Source: Limanda limanda
Taxonomy: Eukaryota > Chordata > Actinopteri > Pleuronectiformes > Pleuronectidae
Assembly (NCBI RefSeq): GCF_963576545.1
Contig: NC_083646.1
Coordinates: forward strand, 15,541,238-15,605,237
Reading direction: 5' to 3'
Length of the DNA: 64,000 nt
In this document: piece by piece, positions 36,965 to 49,300 of the stretch
How positions within the stretch are numbered: position 1 is the stretch's first letter
How the letters are laid out: each line of letters begins with the position of its first letter
Program-made: the position numbers and the translations under genes
Notes under the pieces: model-generated
The model's database searches: none
What the model saw: the letters and a program-made list of their open reading frames with translations, nothing else
Told to the model about the DNA's origin: nothing

Positions 36965-38777
36965 AGAGCTTTAGACCGCTACATGTCAACTGCATGCTTT
37001 GATAAACATGTTATTCAGCATTAGGACTGGTTCATCAGGGCTTGACAAAGAACTATGTTACCATGAGATTGTTGTGGTTATTTTGAACTTGCATTGTAGA
37101 GTTTCGTTTGATCTTTGGATCATATCTTTGGACCCTAACCCTAACCCTTTTTTATGAGGGGATACTTTAATGTGTGTGCCCCCCACCCTGAGTCATGCGC
37201 GTTGTGCTAACCTCTCAATTTTTTAAATGCATTGTGTCAGTTTACCTTCAAAAATACATAAACTCACAATTCCAAAGCAAAAATCAATCAGTTCTCAAAG
37301 TTGTTGCAGATTAATTGAATTGAAACAAGTGTAATAGCACATTTTTCTGTGTCATAATCTGAACATCTGTATCAAAGATCAATTTTTATGTGAACAATCT
37401 AAATGATAATTGTTTATTTTTGCCTTTTTTAACCCTACAGTGGAAAACTCTTTCACAAGTCCATAAATGATGATGATGACTGTTATTGTGAAACTTGTTG
37501 TATACCATTCTTCTATTATTAAAAAAATATTTAGACTTAACCCTTTTCTCACTTGTAACGTTCATCTCATAATCACTTAAAAACTGAAATAAATGTTTGT
37601 ATTAGGAACGGCTGCAAATCAGTAGCTGTAATGTGTTTAGGAAGTGGACAAATCATCAGTCATTTGTATAAATATTCAGAATCAGCATTTTGTACGGGGA
37701 TCATTTATTATGATTACCCTTTTGCATGATGTTGTGTTAATGGGTTATGAGCATATCATATGTTTTCTCTGCAAAACTGGCAAATTATTAATAAATTAGT
37801 TAACATATTAATGTCAATTTTATTTGCTTGTAGACTAATTTACAATTTTTAATAAACAAGGAAATACTTTTAACACCTGGATTCTTCTGGATCCTTTTTA
37901 AATATTGTTTTATAGGTGTTTGGAGAGTATTGTGAAATCCTCCATCATTATAAATTCTATGTTGGTGTAAAATATGATCTTAAGACATTTTTGTAGCAGA
38001 GCTCTGCTGCTTACAAGTAAAGAGAGGAGTCAAGAAGAAATGTGAATAATGGGAAGGTCTGATCTCGTGCAAACTGTGGACAGGACTTGAGTTAAGTTAA
38101 CCCTTGAAGTTAGCTCTTTCATTGAACAAGGACGTGATGGTAGTAGGTAAATTAGTCGGTTGAAACCCTGTGTGTATGTTCTTCCTCCAAGGGATCACAA
38201 AACAATAACAAGTGAAACAGTGCCGGGAATACAGGGACAGCATAATGTATTCATATCTGACAAACAGTGCAAAACAGGATGCATGACAACCAACACGTGT
38301 GCAGTTGCTCTCATCAGAATGTGTCAAATATATCCCTACTTCAGATGTCATTAATGGATCTACAGATGGTCTGCAGGTCCAGCTTCAGCACGGAGTCGGC
38401 TTCTGTTCCAACTGTTTGGCAGCCTTGAGTTACTGACAGATGCTGATGTGAATTTCTAGAGGTGCAGGGCAGGTGAAGTGAGGGGATAGTAAATGATGTA
38501 AGACTACATAGACGCTGTTTCACACTTTCAACACAAAACAACAAGGAGTATCATGTATTTTAAGTTGCAGAACTGTAAGATTATCATAATCTACATCATA
38601 CAGCTCATGTATCAGTGAAGACACTCATTTTGGCGACATGACTTTTGCAATTACACAGCGAAAACCGTGCAAGTGTGAGCGTGTGCATGAGATTTGATGG
38701 TTGGGAGGAGTTTCTTGTGTGCGTGCCACTTGTGGTTCCTCCTCAGTGGCAGTGACATATTACAAAACACTGGGAAG

Positions 38778-38858
38778 TTTATATTGACCTGTCAGAGTTT
38801 GATCGGGGAGACTTCTGCTGCAGATTCATCCTCAACAGACCTCAGGACTGAGAGAAAG
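38778..38858 (+). promoter_or_regulatory. Core promoter and exon 1 of B-type copy 3
   Basis: TTTATATT at 38778-38785 and presumed exon 1 ending AGAGAAAG at 38858 before GTACGT. The upstream CCACTTGTGGTTCCTCCTC block is present at about 38727-38745, unlike copy 2. Confidence 0.55.
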
Positions 38859-39724
38859 GTACGTTACACACTTGCCAGTTCGCATGAGCTTAAGTTGTGA
38901 AAAGGAACTATCACAACCAATTTATTAGACCAAGACCAAAATCTAACGTTGCATTTGAATAATAAAGCATTCTTTATTTTTGAATTTTGTATGCCTTTCT
39001 GGCTTGACAACTACTTCGAAAAAAGATTTGTTTGCATATACATTTATGTATATAAAGACTGCTGTATGTATCTGTCTGTAAATGTGGGGAATTAATATCT
39101 TTATGGAGATCAAAAAATATATAAAATTTTGTGGTGACGACATGTTTCTAGTTGGGTAAAAGGTAGAGTAAGTCTCCAGGAAACAAATGTAAGGTGCGTG
39201 CGTGCGTGCCTGTGTGTCAGGCTGTCAGGAAGATTATAGAAGGATCCAGGTTATCAAGTTTGACCCTTAGCTTTTTCTCATGTTGTTCTCTGCATCAAAA
39301 AGGAATCTTCATATGCAATTATCTGTTCAAATGCGACAGAGGTGTTATTTAAATATAATGAAGTTGATTTTTACATTGTTTTATTATCTGTGGTTCTGTT
39401 TTTTTATTTTAAAAGTTCTGTTGATATGATGTTGAATTCACTCAGGAAAAACTGGCGGGCAGTTTATATTTGGTGGGAAGCTTCCAGAGACAAACATTTT
39501 GTTTTCTTTCTTTTCTTGCGTGTGGAAGTTGGTGTCAGCATCCTCCCCAGGCCTTTTAGAGGAACTGACATAAGTGAAGCCTTTTTTTTCGTGTAATGAA
39601 TGTCCTGATCTTTAGTCCTTGTTTTCAAATTAGGTAAATTTTAATCTCATGTATTAATTATGGATTGTTATTGAACTCTAGGTTAACATTTAAATGTTTT
39701 GTCTATGATTCAGGTTCAAAGGCA

Positions 39725-40861
39725 ATGATGGAGCTCATGACTGCTACCCCTTTCTACGCCATGAACACATCAAACATCACTGGAAGAAACAACTCCTTGG
39801 ACGAAGAATATGAAGAGAATGACAACAAGGACGAGCACGCCAAGCTGAGAAAGTCCCTCAAAATCATGACTCTCATTATTTTCTGCCTGGCCTTTGTTCT
39901 CGGTGTGTTGGGTAATGGAGTGGTTATCTGGGTGACCGGGTTCAAGATGAAGAAAACAATTAACACCGTTTGGTTCCTCAATCTCGCTGTGGCTGACTTC
40001 CTCTTCACGGCGTTCCTGCCCCTGGGTGTGACGTACATGGCTTTGGGTAACCACTGGCCTTTTGGCAACTTTATGTGCAGACTCAATGCCCTTGTACTAT
40101 CCTTGAACATGTTCGCCAGCATCTACATCCTGGTGGTGATCAGTGTGGACAGATGTGTGTCTGTGGTGTGGCCCATCTGGGCCCAGAACCACCGAAGTGT
40201 ACGCAAGGCGTCCTGCGTGAGTCTGGGTGTTTGGTTACTGGCTCTGATTCTCAGCGCTCCATTCTTCATCTTCAGGGACACTGTGTCAGACCCTTACAAT
40301 GAAGACACCATCTACTGCTTCAACAACTTTACCCTTTCTGACGACTATGAAACACCATCAGTGAAACAGCTGGGAGATTTTCGATATCAGACCATGACCA
40401 TCACCCGCTTCCTCCTGGGATTCGTCGTCCCCTTCACCGTCATCGTCTCCTGTTATTCTGTGATCATCCATCGTCTCAGGAGGAACCGCACCCTGGCCAG
40501 CCAATCGAGTCGCCCCTTCAAGATCATCGCTGCCATCATCACCACTTTCTTCCTGTGCTGGGCGCCGTTTTACAGCATGACTGTAATCCAGCTGGTTTAT
40601 TACACTGCGATCAGCCGGAGTGAAACCTTGGGCCACGTCATCACTATCGGTGAGCCTATAGCAACCAGCCTGGCCTTTCTCAATAGCTGCCTGAACCCGC
40701 TGCTGTATGTGTTCATGGGCAAAGATCTTAAGGAAAAAGTCCGCAAGTCCATCCTGAACCTGTTGGAGACTGCCTTCCAGGAGGAAGAGACACACTCTTA
40801 CACTAACACAAAGTCAACAGACAGAGACAAGAAAGCTAGTAATACCGACGAAGCAGAATAA
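39725..40861 (+). CDS. cmklr1-like: Chemerin-receptor-like GPCR, type B copy 3 (intact)
   Basis: 378 residues on one coding exon; the ATG is 11 bases after the acceptor CAG at 39711-39713. It has all class A landmarks of the family, including both disulfide cysteines, DRC, CFNNF and NPLLYVF. The N-terminal acidic stretch (EEYEENDNKDEH) equals that of copy 1, but from TM1 onward (GVLGNG, FASIYILV, SDPYNEDTIYCFNN, AISRSETLGH) it follows copy 2, so the gene is a mosaic. ICL2 reads WPIWAQNHRS where the others have WPVWAQ. Its intron lacks the long (GT)n array, having only a short GTGCGTGCGTGC remnant at 39195. It is the copy nearest the zinc-finger gene and its 3' flank is the undisturbed one. 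Ligand unknown; family role as above. Confidence 0.93.
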   Translation: MMELMTATPFYAMNTSNITGRNNSLDEEYEENDNKDEHAKLRKSLKIMTLIIFCLAFVLGVLGNGVVIWVTGFKMKKTINTVWFLNLAVADFLFTAFLPLGVTYMALGNHWPFGNFMCRLNALVLSLNMFASIYILVVISVDRCVSVVWPIWAQNHRSVRKASCVSLGVWLLALILSAPFFIFRDTVSDPYNEDTIYCFNNFTLSDDYETPSVKQLGDFRYQTMTITRFLLGFVVPFTVIVSCYSVIIHRLRRNRTLASQSSRPFKIIAAIITTFFLCWAPFYSMTVIQLVYYTAISRSETLGHVITIGEPIATSLAFLNSCLNPLLYVFMGKDLKEKVRKSILNLLETAFQEEETHSYTNTKSTDRDKKASNTDEAE

Positions 40862-42325
40862 TGTATAAATTCTGCTGTAGAAAGCACATGTTCATCTTTA
40901 CAGAAAACAGGATCTTATCACCAAAACTTCTTGAATTTCAAAAAGGCACCCAGAAGGCATTGCAAAATATGTATTACATAAATGTATGGTTGAATGACAG
41001 AAAAAGTGCGAGAAAAGGGAGCTTAGTTTCTTCGTCTTTCACATGCACGGCAAATTCTGATGCATCCTGTGACAAATTCTAAAAAAAATAGAGGATGATG
41101 TTTGTTGTTTATGGCTCATCATTTAGAATATATTAATAACATAGTAAATATTATGTTTTGATGAAGAACATCAAGTGTTTTTTTAAGATAAACTTATGGT
41201 TAAGCTGGCATATAAATCTATAGTGTCAAATAGTGCTTTGAACAAATAGGCTCATAGAAAGTTAATTTCACAACTTCCCCCTCATACCCAACCCCACCCA
41301 CTGATGCCATCGTATGTGTGTTTGTGTGTGTGTGAGTGTGAAAGAGAGATATTTGTCAATCAGCTTAAGGAAGAAATACTTTACGTTACCATTAGATTAT
41401 CATGAATTAAGTAGCACCTGCATTGTAAACTTGCATAGAACAGCTTCATTTGATCTTTAAATCATTGCCAGTTGTTCTGGGGGATTTCGGGATGTCTTTT
41501 TTTTTTGTCTTTTGATGATGATGGCTGTTATTTTGATACTTTTTTGTCACCACCATTATTTCCATTATCAAAATATTATCAGAACTTGACCACCTTTTCT
41601 CTCAAAATGTTCATCTCATTATCACCTTATAATATCACATTACACTGTGACAAATGTGTTTTACTATATAAGGCTGCACATCACTTATTATAAGTTTCTT
41701 TTATCATGATATACAATAATTGAATGTTTTTTTACCTAGGAAAAATACTTTAGTAGAATGGTTTGCGCATCAGGGCAAATTTTGTTTAGTATTAAAATTC
41801 ATTTAAAAATTACTTCCCTATTCTCCACTGATGCAAAGGAGCGGCTCCTGTGAACCTAATAAAGACATATGTTTCTGACTACGACTTTGTCATTTTGTGA
41901 GAGTCTGTAACCTCATCCTGAGAACATGCATGCTGTGTAAAATCTCTTTGATCTAGTGTCAACACTTCAATGTACAAGATACAGGGTAATCCCTCTGGTG
42001 TTAAAAGTCTTTTGAAAAACTCTCTTCATAACATTGACTGTGCAGCAGAGGGAGCCATTGTGCACATCATCCAGTAATTTTCTCAGACAGGATCATTAAC
42101 TGGAGGAGAAAATAAATAACATCTTCAGTATGTTTTTGCGCCAAAGTCTGTAACTATCAGGACGTTGTTCATTTTCTTATTCCTGTAATTTACTCCCGTG
42201 GGTAAATTCAATTCCTGAAATCATTTTGAAGGTCAAAGGAAATAATGTGCCATTTAGAGAAAAATATTTTGTAATTGTTTTTTTATTATTGTTATTATTG
42301 TCATTATTGTCATTATTGTTATTTG
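40862..42325. other. 3' UTR and downstream segment of B-type copy 3
   Basis: Conserved B-type 3' sequence with AATAAA at 41858-41863, then spacer up to the (TTC)n tract. It leads into the complete zinc-finger promoter, so this copy shows the ancestral right boundary of the module. Confidence 0.65.
41858..41863 (+). terminator. Poly(A) signal of B-type copy 3
   Basis: AATAAA in the block shared by all B-type genes. Confidence 0.65.
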
Positions 42326-42329
42326 TATT

Positions 42330-42415
42330 CTTCTTCTTTTTTTCTTCTTCTTCTTCTTCTTCTTCTTCTTCTTCTTCTTCTTCTTCTTCTTCTTCTTCTT
42401 CTTCTTCTTCTTCTT

Positions 42416-42446
<31 letters not shown>
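42330..42446. repeat. (TTC)n microsatellite
   Basis: About 36 TTC units upstream of the zinc-finger promoter, in the place where modules 1 and 2 have the (AAGAAC)n tract; both are purine/pyrimidine-asymmetric repeats. Confidence 0.95.
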
Positions 42447-42575
42447 TTGTTATTTTTGAGGTTTTGTGTTAAAGTTTGTTAAAAAGGGGGCGGGGGGTAT
42501 TTTAATCTTTTATTATTATTATTTGTATTATCCTTATACTTGTCTTATTATGATACACTGGAATAACGTACGCAG

Positions 42576-42726
42576 TGTGCGCCATGACGTCAGCGCGCTC
42601 CCCAGTTCGTCACGTTCCTGTGGGACGGTCGCGGCCTGCAGCGCTGAACACACGGCGGCCCCACAGAGGATTCTCCCTGGACTCTGCTCCGGATCTCCAC
42701 TGCCCGGAGATGTGATCCGATTCCCG
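42576..42726 (+). promoter_or_regulatory. CRE-containing promoter and untranslated first exon of the zinc-finger gene
   Basis: GC-rich, CpG-containing block with a perfect TGACGTCA at 42585-42592, ending GATTCCCG before a strong donor GTAAGT at 42727. The next plus-strand acceptor with a coding exon is at 53877-53879, so this is most likely the first, non-coding exon of the zinc-finger gene. Truncated copies sit at two receptor-module joins. Confidence 0.65.
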
Positions 42727-44811
42727 GTAAGTCGAGCATCAGTTCACCGTCCCAGCTAACCGGCTAACACCAGCATGTCCGGTTGTGTGAAAAACGAAGT
42801 TCTCCCGTTGCTGTGCAGCGTAAGCAGGCAGCTGCTAACGTTGGCTTTCGTGTGACCACAGTATTATCCCCCAGCTTCACATAGCGTCCGTGGGCTGCTC
42901 TCCCTTCACGCTTCTCTGCAGCCCGTGTGTCGTTCAAAGAGGTTTCAATCCAACGTGCTATTTCAATTTGATTCCAACGTTAGCTTTAGTGTAAGCTAAT
43001 CCTAACTAGCTACAACGGTAGCCGAAACAATATGCATGTTAGTGCTTCAGTCTCCCCCTGGCGGCTTGCATCTGCATATTAAACACACTGTTGACGAAAA
43101 ATATAATGTGAATTCCTTTTTAAATGACAACCTATAATTTTTGTTTTGGTCACAGCCCTTTTTTCTCTTAAAGAAACGTTTTAGGAAATAAGCAAATCCA
43201 TCCCCATTTAGTGTTCATTAGTTTGTCATTTTGTTGAGCCATGTCTTTTATGAATGAGTGCTCTATTCTAGATAACAGTTTTTAGTATAGTAGTGGAGTG
43301 ATGTATCCTTCAGTTTAATTTATAGTACATATCATGACTGCATTAATCCACCATTCAAATGCACGAATCTTGACGTTTGGGGAAAACTCTGCACCAAGAA
43401 AGTGCAACCAGCTGTCACTGGGAAACCATCAATAATTTTGTATGTTCAATAATATCTGTGGGACAAAAGCGTGAGGCCTAAGCAGGGTTTATACATTATG
43501 TGCCCACAGAGGTTAAGATGCAGAATTCAAACAACAGCATCAAAGAATTAACTTTTACCTTACCATGTAATTAAAATGAACAAAGTCACAACTGATACTG
43601 GTTGTCATATGAGATGAAAGTGCCAGCCATTGTTAATAATTAATTTTCAGTTTGAGGTTCAGTCACTCAAAATAATGTGTTTTTTAGTGCAGTGGCCTTA
43701 ATTTCAACTTCTGTATCGCCTCTGGTGCTGCCCATTTGTTTGCATCGTCCCTACTTTGCATAGGTTCACTGTTTTTGCATGTTTTCTTCATTATACTCTG
43801 TCATATTTCAAGCAGTGTTGTTAATGATGGCATTTTCTTTGTGATTTTTTTGTCATGGGACCATGATGGATATGTGAACAGTACATAATATTTAATCTTT
43901 TACACATGCATGCTATGAGCCCAGTTGCACAAAGAAAGGCTTTACATTTCCACTAGGTCTGATGGCTGTATTGTCTTTGGGAGATTTCACTCAAAAATTA
44001 TTTGGATCTGTGGTTCATCAGCCTAATCCTACTCACATTAGCATGTCCAATTTGAGATGACTCCAGATGACCATTAGCAGCAGCAAGCTACACAAGAGCT
44101 TGAGAAGATGTTTCCGCATTACTTACTGGACATAAAGTCCAGTAACGCTCACTAAAACGTGACTTTTCCGAGCAAAACGATACAATCAGCATTCATTCCT
44201 GGGTGAAATTACTTTCCAGTAGTCATGTGTATTTACTAGCTCCAGCTCCTTTGATGGAAACCTGACTAATGTTCACAAGGATAGAAACCTGACTACTGTG
44301 GCATGCTCCCTTTTTGACATGATGCTATGACTGTTGTCAATGCAGGCTTATTGCTTCCATTAGTAAAGCCTATCCATCTGTTTTAGCAGTGCCCTTACAT
44401 CATTAAGCCAGAGTTAAGTGTGAGGAGGCTAGTACAAGATAAAAACGTAGTAATTGCCACAACATAATCACAGCAACTGTGGCAATTCCTATTGATAAAA
44501 GAGCAAAGTCAATGCTGGTCTTCCTGAGATTTAATTTAGTATCTTCAGACGGACTCGCCACATTTCTCAGCACGACATCTAGCAAATGAGTGAGGTGAAA
44601 ACCTGAAGGGGCTCATACATTAACATGTGTATTACTGAGTCATACATAACACTTTGGGATGCATCATACTGATGGTGACAGGCAGTTGACAGACACTTAT
44701 ATTTAGTTATGTCTTGTCCTTGGACATTGAGTGACTTGTTTTCTGCAAAGATTGTAAAAGCATGGTGTAAGGTCAGAGGTTGCAAGAAGATGAGAAAATG
44801 TGTGTCAGTTC

Positions 44812-45809
44812 TAGGGCTGCAACTAACGACTATTCTGATAGTCGATTAGTCACCGATTATTGAAACGATTAATCGACTAATCGGATTATGAATGACACAA
44901 ATTTTCAATTGCTCTTATTTAGCAAGCAGCTTTTAAATTTAGCTTGAGGTTGTTCGAGGCATGTGATGGCTGAAAATAAAGGCAATAAATATTGATACTT
45001 CATTAAAAAAAAATGTCTTTTAATAAACTTTGTTTCATATAAGGGTACTGTTGACACAAAAGCAAAGACAAATCAAGTTTTTGACCATTTAAAAGCAAGG
45101 ACAGGCAAAGTGCTAATAAAACAAATAAATTAAAAATCAAGTATTCATTTTTCCTGTTAACAAAAATGACAGGGAAAGTAACAGCAATAAAAACATCAAC
45201 AAACGAAACTACAGTCTTCTTCTGACTAAATAATTGTGATTAAAACAAGACGTTTGTCAGGCAATAGGATAACATAACGCTTTTAAACTCGTTAATAAAA
45301 AGTTTAAACCATATTTTTGTAATGGATGCTAGAATCCTGCGCGCAGATATATACGTGTATATATAACATCTGACAGAGGCGAGTCCGCATCGTCTCCGTT
45401 ACGAAGTCACACGTGCCTCCTCCTCCTCACATGCGCGTGTCCTGCTTCCATGGAGAGCAGGTCCGCTGTACAGATACTGCAGGTCTTTTTTTCGGGCCAT
45501 GTTAAGAGTGAAGTTCTCCCGAACTTTTTACTTCCTGGTGCGCGACTGCGCGCGGCAGTGGACGCCGACATTGGTCCATTTTTCGTCGCTATTGCACATG
45601 CGCGACTTTCAGAGATAGGAAGGAAGCGAGATGGCTCACTCCTCAGGTACTTCCATCAGCACCTCCGGTAAAACGCCGTTTAGTTCCGCTGCGCGGCACG
45701 AGAAACACGCGCTATGACGTCACCAACGAATCATCGACGGGTAAATTCGTCGGCGACTATTTTGGTCATCGATTTTTGTCGACGACGTTGACTAATAGTT
45801 GCACCCCTA
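44812..45809. mobile_element. Non-autonomous hAT element, copy 1
   Basis: Ends TAGGGCTGCAAC and GTTGCACCCCTA, flanked by the 8-base duplication GTCAGTTC (44804-44811 and 45810-45817), diagnostic of hAT. Subterminal short repeats such as GATTAGTC and TCGACTAATCG are present. Related to the outer element at 52130. No transposase. Confidence 0.92.
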
Positions 45810-46538
45810 GTCAGTTCACAAGGCCACTTATTGTTTAAGAATGGTGTCTAAGCAATTAGAAAAATAAGCGTCTCATACGCTTTTCCAGTGTATTTGTGAC
45901 GTTGAATGTGACACACCAGAAAAAATCTATAAGAGATAAACTTGTGTACTTACTAGGGGAAGGAAAATTCATAGTTTTTTTGATGCATCACGATTCGAAT
46001 TGGGACGACTGTGCATCGCCAATTCAGAGACTAAACATAATCAATTTCCTGTTTGTATCGAGCTGGAGTTTCCTGCGTCCTCCTCCACTCTGACCTGCTC
46101 GCACTTAACTAATAAACACTCATCACAAGTTATTAGAACCTGATCAGTATATGAAGTTTACTTTCGGTTTGTTTGTTCGCTCCAGTACAACATGACACAT
46201 GACGCAAACAGTCCAGACTCAGTGACCGAAGCAGAACGGATTCATGATATGACGCCATTGATTAATAACATAATACATGATCATTGGTTTGCAGAGGTGT
46301 GGACTCGAGTCACATGATTTGGACTCGAGTCAGACTCGAGTCATGTATTTGATGACTTTAGACTCGACTTGACAAAATGTAAAGAGACTTGCAACTCGAC
46401 TTGGACATCAATGACTCGTGACTTCACTTGGACTTGAGCCTTTTGACTTGATAAGACTTGCTCCTTTCCCCAAAACCCAAAGATTAAAAAGTATGTTATT
46501 AAGGAACGCTCTGTATCTTTCATTGTGTATGTGTGCGT

Positions 46539-47955
46539 CAGGGGTAGGGCTGCTCAATTAATCGAAATATAATCGTGATTACGATTATTGGGTCAAACGA
46601 TCTCCAAACTACTATAATCGAGTTGAAAAGATTATTTGGCATTTTTTTCTAAAAAGACGCGCATGCGCAATTCAGTCCCTCCCCCAGAGTATTCAGCGCG
46701 GCCCCGCTGACTGGCACTCACTCTCAAGCAGCTGTGAAGTGAAGGAGGCGAGTTGTGTGTGTGGGGACCGGAGGTATTTAAAAAACAGCGCGAGTGGAAA
46801 ATGGCAGAGGGAGGGCAGCCCCGTCTGATCGACTCTTCGAATCCGACGAGCAGCAGCAGCACACAGTGTAGCGGCCGCGCCGCGTCCACTCTCAAGCGCA
46901 CAGCCGCCGGCTGTTCACACCGGACCCGCGCGAGTCAGCTCGCGATTCTCCGCTTGTTGTTGTATGGAACCCGTTCAATGTCGGGTCCGGGGGTAAATGA
47001 TGATGGTCCTCATAGCCCCCCCAACCCCTCTTTCTCTCTGTGTGCTTGTAGTGGGGGGGCAGATGGGGACATTTAATATTGAGAGGAAATTTCAAAGTCC
47101 TTCCGGTTAGTCATTTAAATAAAAAAAAATAAGGGCACATATTAATAATCGTTTGAATAATCGTGATTTCGTTTTTGTCCAAAATAATCGTGATTATGAT
47201 TTTTTCCATAATCGAGCAGCCCTAGTCAGGGGTGTAAAGTAACGAAAGGCGAGGCAATTCTCAGCGCAGTGGTAGATGCTGCATAGAGTGGATGACGTTC
47301 CCTAACGTGCACATTCAACATATGAAAACTGATCGTAAAGTTCACTGTTCGCGAAAAAAATATGCGCGACAGGCACAACACTGCACAGGGATCCACTGCG
47401 GAGGGGCTGCAGAGCCGTGGGTTGCAGACCCCTGGCTACGGCGAAAGAGCGATTTGTTTACTGCTCCGACGTTAAAGAGATGCGGACGTCAAAACATTCG
47501 TTCGGCTATAATATTAGCTCCGCCTCGCATTCTCTCCTCCCGGTCGCGCGCCTGTTATGCCTCCGCACCGCACCGGTGAAGCGCACCATACAGAGATTCC
47601 ATGCGCTTCACAGGGGCGGCCCTAGCACATTTGGCGCTCTATGCAAGAGCCCCCCCCCCCCCCCCCCCCCCCAACAAAAAAAAGTTGAAAAACGTAATTG
47701 CAACTTTCAGACGGTATTTTGCCCTGTAAGACTGCATTTCATTTCAAATAAACACAACAACGATCACAACGACATGGTGCAAGCATTCGTTTTAGACAGC
47801 GTCTCTCCTCAGGAGAAGGAAAACATTACGTTACGTTTCAGCTTGACCTCAGATAATATGAACGTGTTCACCGTTCAAATTCACTATTTGTCATTAAGTT
47901 GCGTTTAGTTCAACGTTGTCATAAAAATTAACGTGTTCAATGAACGCGTTTAATG
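46539..47955. mobile_element. hAT-like element, inverted relative to 34175-34936 (middle of nest)
   Basis: Starts CAGGGGTGTAAAGTAACG, split after about 6 bases by the insertion at 46545-47224, and resumes at 47225. The body from about 47240 matches the reverse complement of 34190-34740. It contains a poly-C run at about 47650-47672. The far end, near AACGTGTTCAATGAACGCG, is eroded, so that limit is approximate. Confidence 0.65.
46545..47224. mobile_element. Non-autonomous hAT element (innermost of nest)
   Basis: 680 bases with ends TAGGGCTGCTC and GAGCAGCCCTA and an exact 8-base duplication GTCAGGGG (46537-46544 and 47225-47232). AT-rich arms with AATCGTGATTA motifs surround a GC-rich centre that may derive from a lost transposase first exon (open frame from 46801, MAEGGQPRL). 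Confidence 0.92.
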
Positions 47956-49049
47956 TTTGACATGTTAAATGTCATTGCACTTAAATTTGTGAAGATCTCC
48001 TTTAATTAAAAATAACTGTTTTTGGATTGGATTTATGAGCCGTTGTCCTTTTTTGCATTGCATAGGAGCGGCCCCCGCAAGTGCAATTTCAATTGCACTT
48101 GTTTTAATAAATAAATACAGATTTTAAAAGCATACATGATCTGTGTTAATATATCATTACTCTGTGATCAAAAGGACTCGAAACTCAAACTGCAGGACTT
48201 GGACTTGACTTGAGACTTGTCAGTCTTGACTTTGGACTTGACTCGGGACTTGCCTGTCTTGACTTGGGACTTGACTCTGGACTTGAGGGCAAAGACTTGA
48301 GACTTACTTGGGACTTGCAAAAAAATTACTTGGTCCCACCTCTGTTAGTTTGTCATCTAAATCATAACCATCCTGTTTACCCAGCTGGTTACACATACTC
48401 TGTGCCAAATGTTTTGTTAACTGAGCCAGGGTCTATTTTATTTATTGTTTTGGTTTTATGTACATATATATATGGTTTATTTCTTGAGGATATTATCGTC
48501 TTTTTTATTCTATTCTAGTATGACATTTTTTCAAAATTATGACACCATCATTTATCACAATAAAGTCTGAGAGAATATATCATCCCCACAAAATTATCAT
48601 GAAAGGCCTACCATAATATTTTCAATAATGCACCAAGTTAGAGGTTTTCCTGCATAGTTCACAGTTTCAGAATAATATATGGCAGGACTCTCAGCACAGA
48701 AGAGGATTAAATCTAATGTCGGCGGATGCCTGCATGTGGACACAGTGGAGGACCTGATTAGAATAAGTCTTTAGGGAACTAACTTGGAGGAGGTTAATGC
48801 CAAGAAGGCTGAACAGATGAGGTTCAGTCAGGGCAAAATAACTAAAAGGTCCAACTACAAGGGTTGGCCTTCAGAGGTGCCAGGCCCTAGTGGTCCTCAG
48901 GGGGATGTGCTCTGAAGGGAGGGGAAGGAGAGGCATTCTGTAAGACAAGTTCCATATTTACTTTTTTTTGTGTTGGTTGTATTTTGTTTTATCAGTAAAA
49001 TCGTTAAGATGTGAAAAAACATGAAAGTGTTGCATTGTATGCTGTTGAA

Positions 49050-49300
49050 AGTAGGAATGCACGATGTGGATTTTTCCAGCCTATAACCGATAATTACATG
49101 CTTCACATGGCCGATACCGATAATGATTTCACGTTTCTTAAAAAGAAGTTCATAGCCTGTAGTTTATGCACACCTGAGGGTAAAATTGCACAATATAGTA
49201 AGCAAATATGGATATATACATTTTCCATTGTTAACACAACAAGAACAGTTCTGAGTCAGTTCTGAGTGTATACGTTTATTTTTTTAGTGAATTATATCAG
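49050..49300. mobile_element. Possible truncated hAT-like end
   Basis: AGGAATGCACGATGTGG followed by repeated CCGATA motifs resembles the end of a fish hAT family, but no partner end or target duplication was found. Confidence 0.35.

Larger units (their letters stand above)
34937..38770. other. A-type 3' end and spacer segment U (module 4)
   Basis: Fourth copy of the non-coding spacer, resuming at TGCCCATGATAGGG and carrying a Harbinger-like insertion at 35480-36454 and a (GT)n tract at 36872-36964. A CCCTAA doublet is at about 37133-37147. No gene seen. Confidence 0.7.
30771..42575 (+). repeat. Receptor tandem module 4 (A/B fragment + B intact), enlarged by insertions
   Basis: Same order, lengthened by about 3.5 kb of inserts at 31395-34936 and 975 bases at 35480-36454; without them it would be about 7 kb. 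It ends at the complete zinc-finger promoter. Confidence 0.85.
46292..48344. mobile_element. hAT element with tandem ACTCGAGTC-type ends (outer shell of a three-level nest)
   Basis: Begins CAGAGGTG and ends CACCTCTG, a perfect 8-base hAT terminal repeat, flanked by TTGGTTTG and TTAGTTTG (one mismatch). Its arms are full of ACTCGAGTC and GACTTGGACTTG motifs. It contains the elements at about 46539-47955 and 46545-47224. Confidence 0.85.
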
